Shown piece by piece: positions 1 through 10,337 of a stretch of DNA of 64,000 nt. The DNA is taken from assembly GCF_014356525.2 (NCBI RefSeq), contig NC_052506.1:13142783-13206782 (forward strand). Direction: 5' to 3'. The stretch's first letter is position 1; each line of letters starts with the position of its first letter. Position numbers and translations under genes: made by a program. The DNA comes from Nilaparvata lugens. Taxonomy: Eukaryota; Arthropoda; Insecta; Hemiptera; Delphacidae. A model generated the notes under the pieces. That model saw only the letters and a list, made by a program, of their open reading frames with translations, was not told the origin of the DNA and did no database searches.

Positions 1-1252
1 ACTATTCAAAATTATCTTTTGTTTATAATAATAATTTCCCAATACATAGGCCTATACTTCGATCTTTTTCTTCACAACCCATTTATATCCTCATTTGAAG
101 CTGATACAATGATAGAACATTTCCCAATCCATGCATGACAATCAATGTATTCAACTACCGTACCTCACTCACAAAAGAACCACCACAAAATCACTGCCAG
201 CCTACTCACAACCTTCCATATTGGTGGAAGAAGAAGTAAGTGCATAGTGTATATCAAACAAATAAGTATAAGTTGTCTAAACTATTGTATTTATATTTCA
301 ATTTTTTATTACATCCCCTATCATTATAACGTTTATCAATCAAATAATTAATTAGCAGTTTATCAGTAAGTACCTAACAATTATACTGTTGATTCATGAT
401 TTAACTTTCAATAAATCTTATATGCCAAAATATTTATAGGTACGGTAATATTGTGTTAGTATTGAAACAGCGCTATTGTGTAATTTTCTTATATAGACTA
501 TTAATAATCATTAATTATAAAAATAATACGGAGCAGTACGTTATTCTTTAATTTTTCAATTCAACAATGACAAGAACAAGTCCAAGTCATTATAATCCTA
601 ATAAGAGATAGCCTAAATAGCAAAAAGTGACGCATTCCATGCAATGCATTAGCATAGGCAGATATTGTAATGTGGCCCTCATAATACGGTTATAGCATAG
701 AGAAACGATAGCACTTACGCTATTATTGTTTCTCTATGGTTATAGTAATCTTGGTTTTATAAATAAATAATTTGTTACATAATACTAGCATTCTCCATTA
801 AAAAATAATAATTATATTATTACATGCATTTGTTTTATGTTACTATTAAAATCCATAATATAAGGTAGTTACTGTAAATTATGTTCGGTATTTCTGTGGA
901 AGGTCATTAAAACTAAACATTTGTGATACTTCACTATTAAATAAAAATAGAATGATCAAGCAGCTTTACTGGACTAAATTGAATACCAATTATTGAACGT
1001 TTTGAAAGAAAAACTAAAAAACGTAGGCCTGTATTTTCTAGAAAAAGTATTTCATTTAATAAAGTTACGTACAGTAATATCAGTAATATTTATAAAATGT
1101 TTTGAATGTGTACTCTTCCAGGTCAGATGACAGGTATCCAACCTTAGAATAGAAAAAAATCTTGAAAAATTTTCAAGACTAAAAATCGATACGGAGTAGA
1201 AATATCGATATCTTCTACTGTCGACACTTGACATTATCGGCTCGGCTTGGCT
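1..1252. other. AT-rich intergenic sequence, no gene seen
   Basis: Only short chance frames. One compact hairpin at 696-738 (CATAGAGAAACGATAGC / CTATTATTGTTTCTCTATG) has a partial relative at 25660-25690. If the beta-like paralogue continues leftward, its intron or exons could cross this stretch, but no exon was recognised. Confidence 0.5.
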
Positions 1253-2217
1253 GTAATATTAGACCATTCATAGAATAGACACGCTGGGAAGTCTAGCCTC
1301 TGAAGCCAACATCTACTGCCAAATTCGCCCATCTTGACGTCACAACAGTGACGTCACGCATCGTATGGAAAACTTTCAGATTGTGTCTATTTCATCAGAT
1401 TCATGGAATTTTTAGGTTATTTCTAGCTATGGGCAAAAACGATATCGGTTAAGTTATCAAAGTTATAATGTGTTTTGAAAATACCAAGGTACGTAACCTA
1501 CAAAACCTTAGACCAGTTATAGAATAGACACGGCCAATTGTATATTCATACTCAAAGACCATACTCAAAGATGCATCTCTTTAAGGTCTTTATTCATACT
1601 AAAAGTCGATGAAGCCAACATCTACTGCCAAATTCGCCCACCTTGACGTCACAACAGTGACGTCACGTATCATATATACATTGTTGTTAAACAATGCATT
1701 GTTGTTAAACATAGCTTGTTTTCCATAGCAGATTATCATTTATTTATGTAATTATCATTTATGAAAATGGTAATCTCCTGCACAGCATATAATTGCACTG
1801 ACATTTTTAGAAAAAAAAGTGGAATATTTTTTCATGTGTAAGTTGAAATTTATACACATAAATATTGTAAGTTGTAACTGTAATATTATCCTTGGTTATG
1901 ATGTAAGTGAACTCATTGCAGCATGGCAATAAATTAGTTTTGTAGGCTACCGTATCTTATTATTTTCAAAACACATTATAACTTTGAAGCCGATATCACA
2001 TAACACATCATAAATTAACATAATCGTTTTTGCCCGTAGCTAGAAATAACCTAAAAACACCATGAATCTGAAATAGCCACAATCTGAAAGTTTTCAATAC
2101 GATGCGTGACGTCACTGTTGTGACGTCAAGGTGGGCGAATTTGGCAGCTGTGGCAGCTTTGGTAGATGTTGGCTTCAGAGGCTAGACTTCCCAGCGTGTC
2201 TATTCTATAACTGATCT
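1253..2217. mobile_element. Foldback element A (inverted-repeat, with TGACGTCA pairs)
   Basis: Arms of about 230 bp pair across a loop. The left side starts TAGAATAGACACGCTGGGAA; the right side ends TTCCCAGCGTGTCTATTCTA. Each arm carries two TGACGTCA palindromes. The left arm is 1253-1490 and the right arm about 1980-2217. There is no ORF. Confidence 0.75.
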
Positions 2218-2535
2218 AAGTACAAAACTAATTTATTGTCATGCTGCAATGAGTTCACTTACATCATAACCAAGGATAATATTACAGTTACAACTTACAA
2301 TATTTATGTGTATAAATTTCAACGTACGCATGAAAAGTTATTCCACTTTTTTCCCTAAAAATTTTAGTGAAATTATATGCTGCACAGGAGATTACCATTT
2401 TCATAAATAAAAAAATCTGCTTTCGAAAACACATGTTTAACAACAATGTAAGTTAAATACCACAAACACACAACAAACTCAAAAAAGTTTTTTATAAATT
2501 TCTATACGATGCGTGACGTCACTGCTGTGACGTCA
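1335..2535. promoter_or_regulatory. Eight TGACGTCA (CRE-type) palindromes
   Basis: Perfect TGACGTCA octamers lie at 1335, 1349, 1644, 1658, 2107, 2121, 2514 and 2528, as four pairs spaced 14 bp start to start. This octamer is the consensus site for CREB/ATF bZIP factors. Binding is not shown, and the sites are part of transposon arms rather than an evident promoter. Confidence 0.5.
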
Positions 2536-2625
2536 TGATGGGTGGATTTGGCAGTAGATGTTGGCTTCATCGACTTTCAGTATGAATATACAATGGGCCG
2601 TGTCTATTCTATAACTGGTCTAAGG
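1509..2625. mobile_element. Foldback element B, interleaved with A
   Basis: The ends TTAGACCAGTTATAGAATAG (1509) and its complement at about 2606-2625 pair. Internal arms again include AGCCAACATCTACTGCCAAAT plus paired TGACGTCA. The loop sides also pair (TTGTTGTTAAACA-type and poly-A tracts). A and B overlap, which points to insertion of one family member into, or recombination with, another. Confidence 0.7.
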
Positions 2626-2639
2626 CTGTAATAATTGAA

Positions 2640-3540
2640 CAATGAATGAAGTGAAACCATAACCTCAATCTTCTAACAAGAAGCCCTATAAAAACAAAAA
2701 AAAAACAGTTAAAAAATATTATTTTTGTATAAATTTGAAAGTTTCGTGGCATTGATTTATAATAATAATAATAATGCAATATATTTTCGAAGTGATCTGG
2801 TTGGAATTCATAAATATATGATGTAGATTACTGTTTGACAATTCTTCAAAAAAGGTGAGTTTTATATTTAGTGTAAAAATTTGGGCTTCCCAGTTTTATT
2901 TTGTATCCTCTTTTATTAAAAAAATTGAGTCGATATCTCTAAAAATAGCTGAGATACATAGTTCGCTCACGCGGTAAAATTTAGCCTGCCTGGCCTTATG
3001 AAAGTTTTTTGTCAGAGTGTATAAATGCTTTTAGTGACGTGAGTTGAAAGTGAAAAGTTTAATTATGGAACCATCAATAGATTTTAGTGAATATTCACTT
3101 ATTCAGTTCTTGAAACTCCATTTAGTAAGTGGAAAGAAAGTGACCAAAAATAGGATTCTTCATAAATTATGTGAGTACTGAGTAGCCTGAAAACTCAATT
3201 ACATATGCTTTATTTGGAATTATTGTTGAAGTTTCAATTCTGAATTATGTGTTCATTATAAATATTGTAGGAAAATATCTTATTTTTGGAGCATTATGGT
3301 CTTTAGGCTTCCCTTAGTTTGAAATCCACGAGCTGCCACTGCAATAATGTAAACAAAGTTGTAACCTCTAAATTGCCCCCTGTGGGTTGGGGAAGCTTTG
3401 AGTCGATCATCGTACTCAAGAATGTGTTGAAAACTAGAATTCACCCACAGCATCCATGCTTGTCGTAGGAGGCGACTAAAATGGACCTCAAGGCAACTCC
3501 AGAAGTTGCCTTGCCTTCACACCCACGTGATCTGCCCCAT
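2640..3540. other. AT-rich sequence, no gene seen
   Basis: No exon with recognisable homology. From about 3360 it grades into the GC-richer transposon-like segment. Confidence 0.4.
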
Positions 3541-3546
3541 CAGGGC

Positions 3547-4001
3547 AGTTTCGGAGGGGCAAAAAGATAAACCCAAGAGACCAGAGATGGGTGAAACTCC
3601 AGGCATAAATGTGGGTCAAGAGGCTGAGTCGAGGTTGGCCGGGCGCTGGCGCCCTAGAGGCAGTTTGGCGTCCCCTCTCTCAGCGGAAGGACCTACAAAA
3701 AAGCCAGGAGTGGAACTCACGTAGGTTTGTGGGTGGAAAGGCCAAAACTCACCACTACTCAAAGAAGGGCGGCCATTCAGGCAAAACTTCTTGGGAGAGG
3801 TGAGGCTTTTGACCCTTCAGAGTTTCGGAGGGGCAAAAAGAAAAACCCAAGAGACCAGAGATGGGTGAAACCTCAGGCACAAATGTGGGTCAAGAGGCTG
3901 AGTCGAAGGTGGCCGGGCGCCTGGCGCCCTAGAGGCAGTTTGGCGTCCCCTCTCTCAGCGGAAGGGCCTACAAAATGGCCAGGAGTGGAACTCACGTAGG
4001 T
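3547..4001 (+). repeat. GC-rich tandem duplication (274-bp period) in a transposon-like segment
   Basis: The block beginning AGTTTCGGAGGGGCAAAAAG occurs at 3547 and 3821, and both copies run through GGCCGGGCGC, TGGCGCCCTAGAGGCAGTTT and CTCTCAGCGGAAGG to CTCACGTAGG. It is preceded by CTTGTCGTAGGAGGCGACTA (about 3459) and followed, near 4220, by AACAATAAACAATAAAC. This arrangement looks like the 3' part of a non-LTR element. The short frames in it (3506-3999) look like chance. Confidence 0.6.
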
Positions 4002-4482
4002 CTCGAGGACTAATCATTCTGAAGAGACTGCCAAGCATATCACACTGGATTGCGACAAGGATTGCAACCAGGTGATGAATGGAATGTTAGTATAGGGAAA
4101 AACCCCTGGTTCTTGTAAAGGACATAGTTATTGGTTTGCTCAACATATTACTTGGGAACACAATAAGCTTCGGGGTTCACGTGTGGGGTTCTATGAACCT
4201 TTGGATCCTTGAATCCGTCCCTTCAAAAACAATAAACAATAAACCTCTAATTTTCATGGTTGACTACAAACAATTCACAAATTATTTGCAATAAATTATC
4301 ATTTTCAATAAATAATTCTTCCAAAAATATGCCGTATGGAACGGTGCTCTTATCTCAGTCTCAGCTGTTGATAAGTAATCTTTATTGCTATCAGGTAACA
4401 GTACATTTGATACTCTTCCTAGCCTTTGAGAATAATAATATCTTCTATTCCTTCAATTTATTTCATTTCATGGTCTCAATAA

Positions 4483-4660
4483 ATTGAATGAAAAAGACTA
4501 AGATATTGTCAAAAAACCACTGATTTATTGAAATTAGAAATGTCAATCTCAGTTTATCAGAGATTGACAATGGTGTAATAACCGAAACCGGTCTTTCTAA
4601 TTTCAATAAATCAGTGGTTTTTTGACAATATATTAGTCTTTTTCATTCAATATGAATAAT
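4483..4660. mobile_element. Foldback MITE, copy 1
   Basis: Arms AATGAAAAAGACTAAGATAT..AAAAAACCACTGATTTATTG and their complement enclose a short loop. The same family is at 60170-60295. The flank TAATTACCACAATATCAACTTCTCAACTACACA (4660-4692) is also shared, in complement, with the second copy. Confidence 0.75.
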
Positions 4661-4786
4661 TACCACAATATCAACTTCTCAACTACACAAAAAGTCTCAA
4701 TAAATTTAAGATGTCACAATACAAAGAATGTATTTTCTATAGGATGCTTATTTCTGACATAAAATAAGAGTTGAGTTCAGAGTTAA

Positions 4787-4950
4787 CATAATACAGAGTT
4801 GAGTTCAACTTTTATGATGCAAGTATTGGAATACTTATAACATATGGAAGTCTTATAACTCTGCATCTTATAAAATATAGAGTTAAGTTCAACTTTTATA
4901 AGGCAAGTATTGGAATACTTATTACATCTGGAGTCTTGATACTCCATAAT
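4787..4950. repeat. Two-copy tandem duplication (~89 bp)
   Basis: AGTTCAACTTTTAT and GCAAGTATTGGAATACTTAT occur twice (about 4800 and 4889), with a few substitutions. No function is suggested. Confidence 0.7.
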
Positions 4951-4971
4951 AGTATTTGAGTTGTGAACTCT

Positions 4972-5083
4972 CTTTTTCACTTTCCTTGCCCTATTACCAT
5001 AGGTAAGGAAAGTATTGCTTTCCGAAAAAAATTAAGGTAACCGAATTTCTATTGTGGTTGGAAAAAAGTGGTTGACAATTTCA
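4972..5083 (-). mobile_element. Fragment of the CA-bearing element family (3' end only)
   Basis: ACTTTCCTTGCCCTATTACC, CATAGGTAAGGAAAGTATTG and AAAAAATTAAGGTA are the complement of the 3' ends at 12047 and 25244. The copy breaks off after AAAAAAGTGGTT, where the 5054 open frame continues. Confidence 0.7.
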
Positions 5084-5595
5084 ATTTGTGTTGAAACACC
5101 CAACATAACAAACTGTATTATTCCTGATATGCTTTATGCTAATAAATATTATATGTATAATGTTACAGTGCCAATCGTACTTCTGGATCACCCCAGAATA
5201 AGCATTCCGCAAATCTGGAGAGATGATTTGGTACAGTTGGGCTTAAAGAATATGACCGGCAAGTGTTTAAATTTGATCTGGGTGAGGCCAGATGGGGTGC
5301 AAATCATGTTCTGTATGGTGGATGCACAATTTCATGTGTCACAACTGATGACATGGGTGGGAGACATGTGGTTGGCCGAGGATTCAGTTAGTGGGGAAAG
5401 AATGCTAATTGACGGCAAGTCGATCTATGTCGTCAGCTTGCCACAGCCCCAGCACCCGCTGCTTATCACGGCGCCACTCTTGCCTCGCTCTATCAGCTCG
5501 CCCGCATGGCACTACACCGCGCTGTCTACATCACAAGAGCCCCAGTCAAGCTAGAACTGCCAGCAACATTACTGCGCGACCTGGGAGGCCAGTAA
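5054..5595 (+). pseudogene. Unidentified coding remnant with a SOCS-box-like end in a shifted frame
   Basis: One frame is open from 5054 to 5554, without a true ATG at its start. It gives a protein-like sequence (IPDMLYANKYYMYNV, SIPQIWRDDLVQLGLKN, MVDAQFHVSQLMTWVGDMWL) that I do not recognise. Another frame is open from 5413 to the TAA at 5593-5595 and reads ATLASLYQLARMALHRAV, with LELPATLLRDLGGQ at its end. The SL..L.R.A..R and LPxxLxxxL spacing resembles a SOCS box. The 5380-5600 stretch is clearly GC-richer than its flanks. The left end of the frame lies inside a remnant of the CA-bearing repeat family (4972-5083). It may be a frameshifted gene or retrocopy fragment, or two exons in different phases. 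Confidence 0.35.
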
Positions 5596-6107
5596 CCCAC
5601 TTATATTACTGGAGCCAGTTAGGCTACATTATAACGTGAATTTGATCCAATTCATTTCCGCAAAATTGAAAACAGTAGAAACATAAGATATCGAAGATCA
5701 GATTCTAAAAATAATAGCCTACAGTTATAAATGTCTCATTCAATATGCAGAAGCCCTACCGGTTTGCTTGTTTTGAAAGCTGAATATTTCAAAAATCATC
5801 TATTGAAAATATTATTTCATTTTCATATTGAAGAAGGAGGTTTTCGAAATGACTATCTCTGATTTCGTTACGGTACCGCCTACATTTTGGTGGATAAGTG
5901 AATAAGTGTGGAGCTACTTAATTGCTTTGAATTTCCTTTATTCGTATGCGTAGGCTGCTGCTTCTTATTATTGACTGTCTCTATTGTCTTATTCTAGAGA
6001 CAACGTGAAGATAACGTTTCAGTTGAAATATAGATATCAATTTTGTAGATGCATGTTGAACAACAATAATTCATTGTTTTAGAATCACTACACAATAAAC
6101 TGTTTTT

Positions 6108-6217
6108 CTATATATTTTATAATTATGAATGCTCTACAATCTAAATGCTACAATATTTTTTGTATAAATTTTATAATTATGAATGCTTTACAATCTAAAT
6201 GCTACACTATTTGAATA
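6108..6217. repeat. Two-copy tandem duplication (~60 bp)
   Basis: TTTTATAATTATGAATGCT(C/T)TACAATCTAAATGCTACA occurs twice in succession (about 6115 and 6171). Confidence 0.7.
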
Positions 6218-6574
6218 TATCGGTAGGCCTACTGTACTCTAATTAGATAATGTTTTATATGTTTGACTTTGGTGGACTTTCAGTAGGCTACCGATCAAGA
6301 GAATGTCGTAATTTGATATTAATTTCATTTTTGTAACTGAGATGAAAAATACGGTATGAAAAAAGAAAACTAGGTACCTAGGCATATATCTTAGCTATCA
6401 AGTGAAATATGATAAAGTGAAATAATGAAATATAATCTGGAAGTGGATAAGAAATGTACTTTCAATATCCAATTTACCCATTAAAATTGTCAATAAATAA
6501 TATTCAATGAAAATGCAATGACTACGTTATATGGTTAGTGATTGTATAGATAAATAGATAATAAGGATACAAAC

Positions 6575-6679
6575 CTTCCAAATAGTTATCGAGACTGTTG
6601 GACCACGATTCGTAGCTTGTTTTGTTGAACCAGATAAGGTGAGCCTTCTTGTCTTCTGGCTGAGGTTGCCATGTTAATT
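6575..6679 (-). CDS. Beta-like paralogue, coding exon 2 (ectodomain start)
   Basis: Encodes LTWQPQPEDKKAHLIWFN, then KTSYESWSNSLDNYLE. It aligns with exon 3 of the complete gene, is four or five residues shorter, and carries one sequon (NKT). Acceptor ttttcag, donor GTTTGT, phase 1 on both sides as in the homologous exon. Confidence 0.85.
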
Positions 6680-8533
6680 CTGAAAATGAATTAAGAAATT
6701 CTGAAGGCCTATATAATTATGTACTTCCAGAAAAATAAAACATATTTCTGGAAGTATATTTATAGAAACTTTTAAACTATAGCATAATACACAGGTTAAA
6801 TTTGTAGAGAACATTTTAGCAATATTTAAAAACTTATGAGAGACGAAAAATACATTTCCTTGAAACTTTTATATTATAATAAAATAAGAAACGGTTGAAA
6901 TCAAGGCCATTTCAAAAATATATGTAGATTTTCATAAAGAATTTTACCCAAGAAAAGTTAACCGTGAGTAGATTGTAAATTTGAATATTATTTCCTACAA
7001 CTTTAAAACGTTTAAGTTGAAAACGTTGAAGAAAAGACTTAAATACACTTGGCAAATTTATTATTAGAAAAGATAGAAAAAATATTTGAGAGATACAAGA
7101 TTATAATAATAATAATATACGGTGATGATAATTATTCACTTGTTATTACCCTACATCAAAATTTGATTTATTTATACATTGATACATACAATATAATTCT
7201 CAACTATGAATGATTGGGAGAGGAACAACAGGCTTAAAGCCCAAAACTGTTTCTTTTCCAAATTTAGATAGAAATTTGATAAAATAAAAAAATAAAATTC
7301 TAATCCTAGGACCTGGTATGAAAAAATTTAAAAGTAATGAAGTATTTACAGGAATATGCTACAAAATATCACAATGATATTCACTTTGGGCTGTGATTTC
7401 AAGGGATATCAGCATTCCTTATTAATAAAATAAATGATTACAATATTCAACTAATGCTGATGGTTATAAATAAATCTCACAATAAGTCCAAATAAGTTGA
7501 CACCATCTATTCATCTCATAGTTCTAAGCACGTCTTATGTAGGCTATGTAGGAGATTCTTTCAATATTACAGATCTGCTAAATGTTTATGAACAGTCCAC
7601 AGATTCAAAACTGATAAGAAAATAATTAATTAAATGTTGAATAAAATAAATATTCTACACAAATATTTCCTCAATCTCATCAAATTATTTAGTCTAGCCT
7701 ATACGGTACTATCAAACAAAAATATTACAATGAAAACTTTGTAGTATTTGTGTTTTTAATCTGTTATTTTATATTAAAACTTTTCAAAAAAGGGTAGGCC
7801 TAATATCATGTTATCTTATAAATAAAAATAAGTAGCCCTGAATACATACATTTTACAATGAAAACATTCATCATTACATTTGGAACAATGATACTTTCTG
7901 TAGATAACAATCTACTGTGCGCGGATATTCAATTGAAGAGCAAAAACGAATTTATTTTAAATTGAATAAGCTACGCTATTTGACACCATACAAATTCATA
8001 TTATTGTGAATTCAATGAGCTAAGCTATTTGATACCAGCATACAAATTTATATTATTACAATAATACTTTCTGTAGATAACAATCTGTGCGCGGATATTC
8101 AATTGAAGAGCAAAAACGAATTTATTTTAAATTGAATAAACTACGCTATTTGACACCATACAAATTCATATTTTGTATTGTGAATTAAATGAGCTAAGCT
8201 ATTTGATACCAGCATACAAATTTATATTATTACAATAATACTTCCTGTAGATAACAATATGTGCGCTGATATTCAATTGAAGAGCAAAAACGAATTTATT
8301 CTATTTAAAATGAATAAGCTAAGCTATTTGACACCATACGAATTTATATTATTATAAATATGAGCTAAGCTATTTGAAAGCTTACTTATTGACTCATCAA
8401 GAGAGACAGCTTTTGCCGGAGCAATAGCAGCTTGAGAGAGGACAGTCAAGTGAGCAAGAGCGAGACACAAAGCGAACCCGAGCGACATTCTGACCGCAAC
8501 TGAGCGACTTGTGGCGTCGCGCCATCTCCACAT
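6575..8533 (-). CDS. Divergent Na+/K+-ATPase beta-like paralogue, first two coding exons (partial)
   Basis: Two exons join in phase: 8533-8386 (49 codons + 1 nt) and 6679-6575 (2 nt + 34 codons + 1 nt). The second is clearly homologous to exon 3 of the upstream beta gene and keeps the same phase-1 boundaries. The predicted N-terminus is a 15-residue basic tail (MWRWRDATSRSVAVR), one hydrophobic stretch (about residues 16-38), then AVSLDESIK running into LTWQPQPEDKK. LDES also occurs just after the anchor of the full-length gene, in nearly the same place relative to the membrane. The protein therefore looks like a type II beta-like subunit with a drastically shortened tail that lacks the [12 protein letters not shown] motif. 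Alternatively, the hydrophobic segment is a cleaved signal peptide, with a second Met at residue 16 as start. The next exons would lie below 6575; none was recognised in the window. Joining of the two exons is inferred. Confidence 0.72.
7140..7300 (-). repeat. Dispersed repeat related to 18160-18340 and 26225-26345
   Basis: GGGAGAGGAACAACAGGCTT with AAGCCCAAAACT is the complement of the GCTGTTCCTCTCCC segment at the other two sites. All three are next to a TTTATT..GATACA..AAGTACATCA type tail. It probably derives from a retrotransposon 3' region; the class is uncertain. Confidence 0.5.
7888..8376. repeat. Tandem array, ~175-bp unit, about 2.8 copies
   Basis: Units start with ACTTTCTGTAGATAACAAT at about 7890, 8065 and 8239 and include GCGC(G/T)GATATTCAATTGAAG and GAGCTAAGCTATTTGA. 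The array lies in the first intron of the beta-like paralogue. Its last GAGCTAAGCTATTTGA (8362-8377) ends within about 10 bp of that gene's first splice donor. Confidence 0.85.
8386..8533 (-). CDS. Beta-like paralogue, coding exon 1 (short tail plus hydrophobic segment)
   Basis: Opens with MWRWRDATSRSVAVRM and then a hydrophobic run rich in Leu and Ala. It ends AKAVSLDESI plus one base at a GTAAGC donor. Its GC content is higher than the flanks. An in-frame TAG directly precedes the ATG. A second in-frame ATG at 8488 would give a more classical signal peptide. The donor lies only about 10 bp from the edge of the 175-bp tandem repeat array (7888-8376). Confidence 0.65.
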
Positions 8534-8660
8534 CTAATTGCTCAATATAATAGCAGGATGTCTGCAGTCACCAGTCAGCGTAGCGTAGGTGGTAGCGGAA
8601 AACTGCGGAATCCGACTCATCGCATCAAATTAAACTACATCACATCACATAGACGACAAT

Positions 8661-9254
8661 CTAGTGGTCACAAGTCCCTACTAGAGAAGCATTCCCTACT
8701 CATTAATCCAGGAGGCATCTTTCGAACAAATTAGGCCTATTATTTCTAAATTTAAAATTCACCAAAGCGATTGAAAAATTCCTAAAATTCAATAGATTAT
8801 TAAATCCGAATTTTACCTGCTTTGGTGAATTTTGAATTCAGAAATAATAGGCCTATTCTCAGGAGGCATCTTACGCAGCGAACAAATTAATAGGTGTATT
8901 ATTACTGAATTTAAAATTCACCAAAGCGATTGAAAAACTCCTAAAATTCAATAGATGATTAAATCCGAATTTTACCCGCTTTGGTGAATTTTGAATTCAG
9001 AAATAATATAGGCCTATTCTCAGGAGGCATCTTACGCAGCGAACAAATTAATAGGTGTATTATTACTGAATTTAAAATTCACCAAAACGATTGAACAATT
9101 CCTAGAATTCAATAGATGATTAAATCAGGATGTTTTAATCGCTTTGGTGAATTTTAAATTCAGAAATAATAGGCCTATCCATTTGTTCACTGCGTAAAAT
9201 GCCTCCTAATTAATGAGTAGAGTATGCTTCTCTAAGGAGACTTGTCACCATTAG
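8661..9254. mobile_element. Foldback element with three internal hairpin units, upstream of the beta-like paralogue
   Basis: The outer arms are CTAGTGGTCACAAGTCCCTA..AGAGAAGCAT..ACTCATTAAT and their complement near 9200-9254. Between them lie three ~155-bp units containing TTTAAAATTCACCAAAGCGA, then CGCTTTGGTGAATTTTGAAT, so each unit is itself a hairpin. The element begins about 130 bp upstream of the paralogue's ATG. Confidence 0.82.
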
Positions 9255-9281
9255 ATTGGGTTAGGCTATCTTGAAAATTTG

Positions 9282-9857
9282 TTTTGAAAACTATACCCTA
9301 CCCAAAAAACCAAATAATAAAACCTTAGAAGATACTCTAAGCAGAAAATTAGGCTAACTATCTAAAATGATTATTTTGGATAATAAGTGTTTTTTATGGG
9401 AATAAGAGCTTCGAAAATGCTTGTTTACTCTAAACAGAAAATGATGCAAACCATCTCTAATTAAAACTTTGGAGAGTCTTGGGATAAAGTGAAACATTCT
9501 ACAGGGCAAACAGAGACTCGATATTAGTACCTTCGAAGATACTCTAAGCAGAAAATTAGGCTAACTGTCTAAAATTATTACTTTGAATTATAAGTTTTTT
9601 TATTTTGAAAACTATACCCTACCCAAAAAACCAAATAATAAAACCTTAGAAGATACTCTAAGCAGAAAATTAGGCTAACTATCTAAAATGATTATTTTGG
9701 ATAAGTGTTTTTTATGGGAATAAGAGCTTCGAAAATGCTTGTTTACCCTAAACAAAAAATGAGGCTAACTACCGTATCTAAAATTAAAACTTTGGATTGT
9801 CTTGGGATAAAGTGAAACATTCTACAGGGCAAACAGAGAATCGAGATTAGTTCTATA
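9282..9857. repeat. Direct repeats, 321-bp period
   Basis: TTTTGAAAACTATACCCTAC to GAAGATACTCTAAGCAGAAA, TTATGGGAATAAGAGCTTCG and CATTCTACAGGGCAAACAGA occur at about 9282-9525 and 9603-9846. A partial third copy of AGATACTCTAAGCAGAAAAT is at 9537. Confidence 0.8.
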
Positions 9858-10337
9858 ATAAACGGTACACTTTTAAAATACAGTGGTATTTTTAAAGTTC
9901 AAAAATTTCAACTTTCACAAAATTTGGTTTCAAAGTATGTGGATTATTATTATTTTGATATTATTATCATATTTCGAGTCATTAAATTTTCTAATTTTGT
10001 AAATTCTCTTCTGAATAAACTTTTATGGAATGAATAATACCTGATGCCAGGGTTGAAATTACCCACACATACTTTGTTTGAACAAAGAATTTTATACTTT
10101 ATGGTGATAGTATTTCAATACTTACAAGCCAAGTGAGGGTCGTGTGAGCTTAGAGTGGTTTTTATGAGGGCGTCAAGATTGGCAAAATGAAACTAGTAAA
10201 AATACATGAATTTAGAAAATTGAGACGATTCCTCTTGACTACTCGTATAATTATGAACAAATTAAATTACCATGAAATATTTATAAATTGGTGAAATACA
10301 ATGAAGATTTCCACTGTTTAGTTAAAAATATAGGGAA

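Noticed and set aside
3506..3999. Three overlapping plus frames in GC-rich DNA
   Set aside because: They follow the 274-bp duplication in different frames, and none has a recognisable protein feature.
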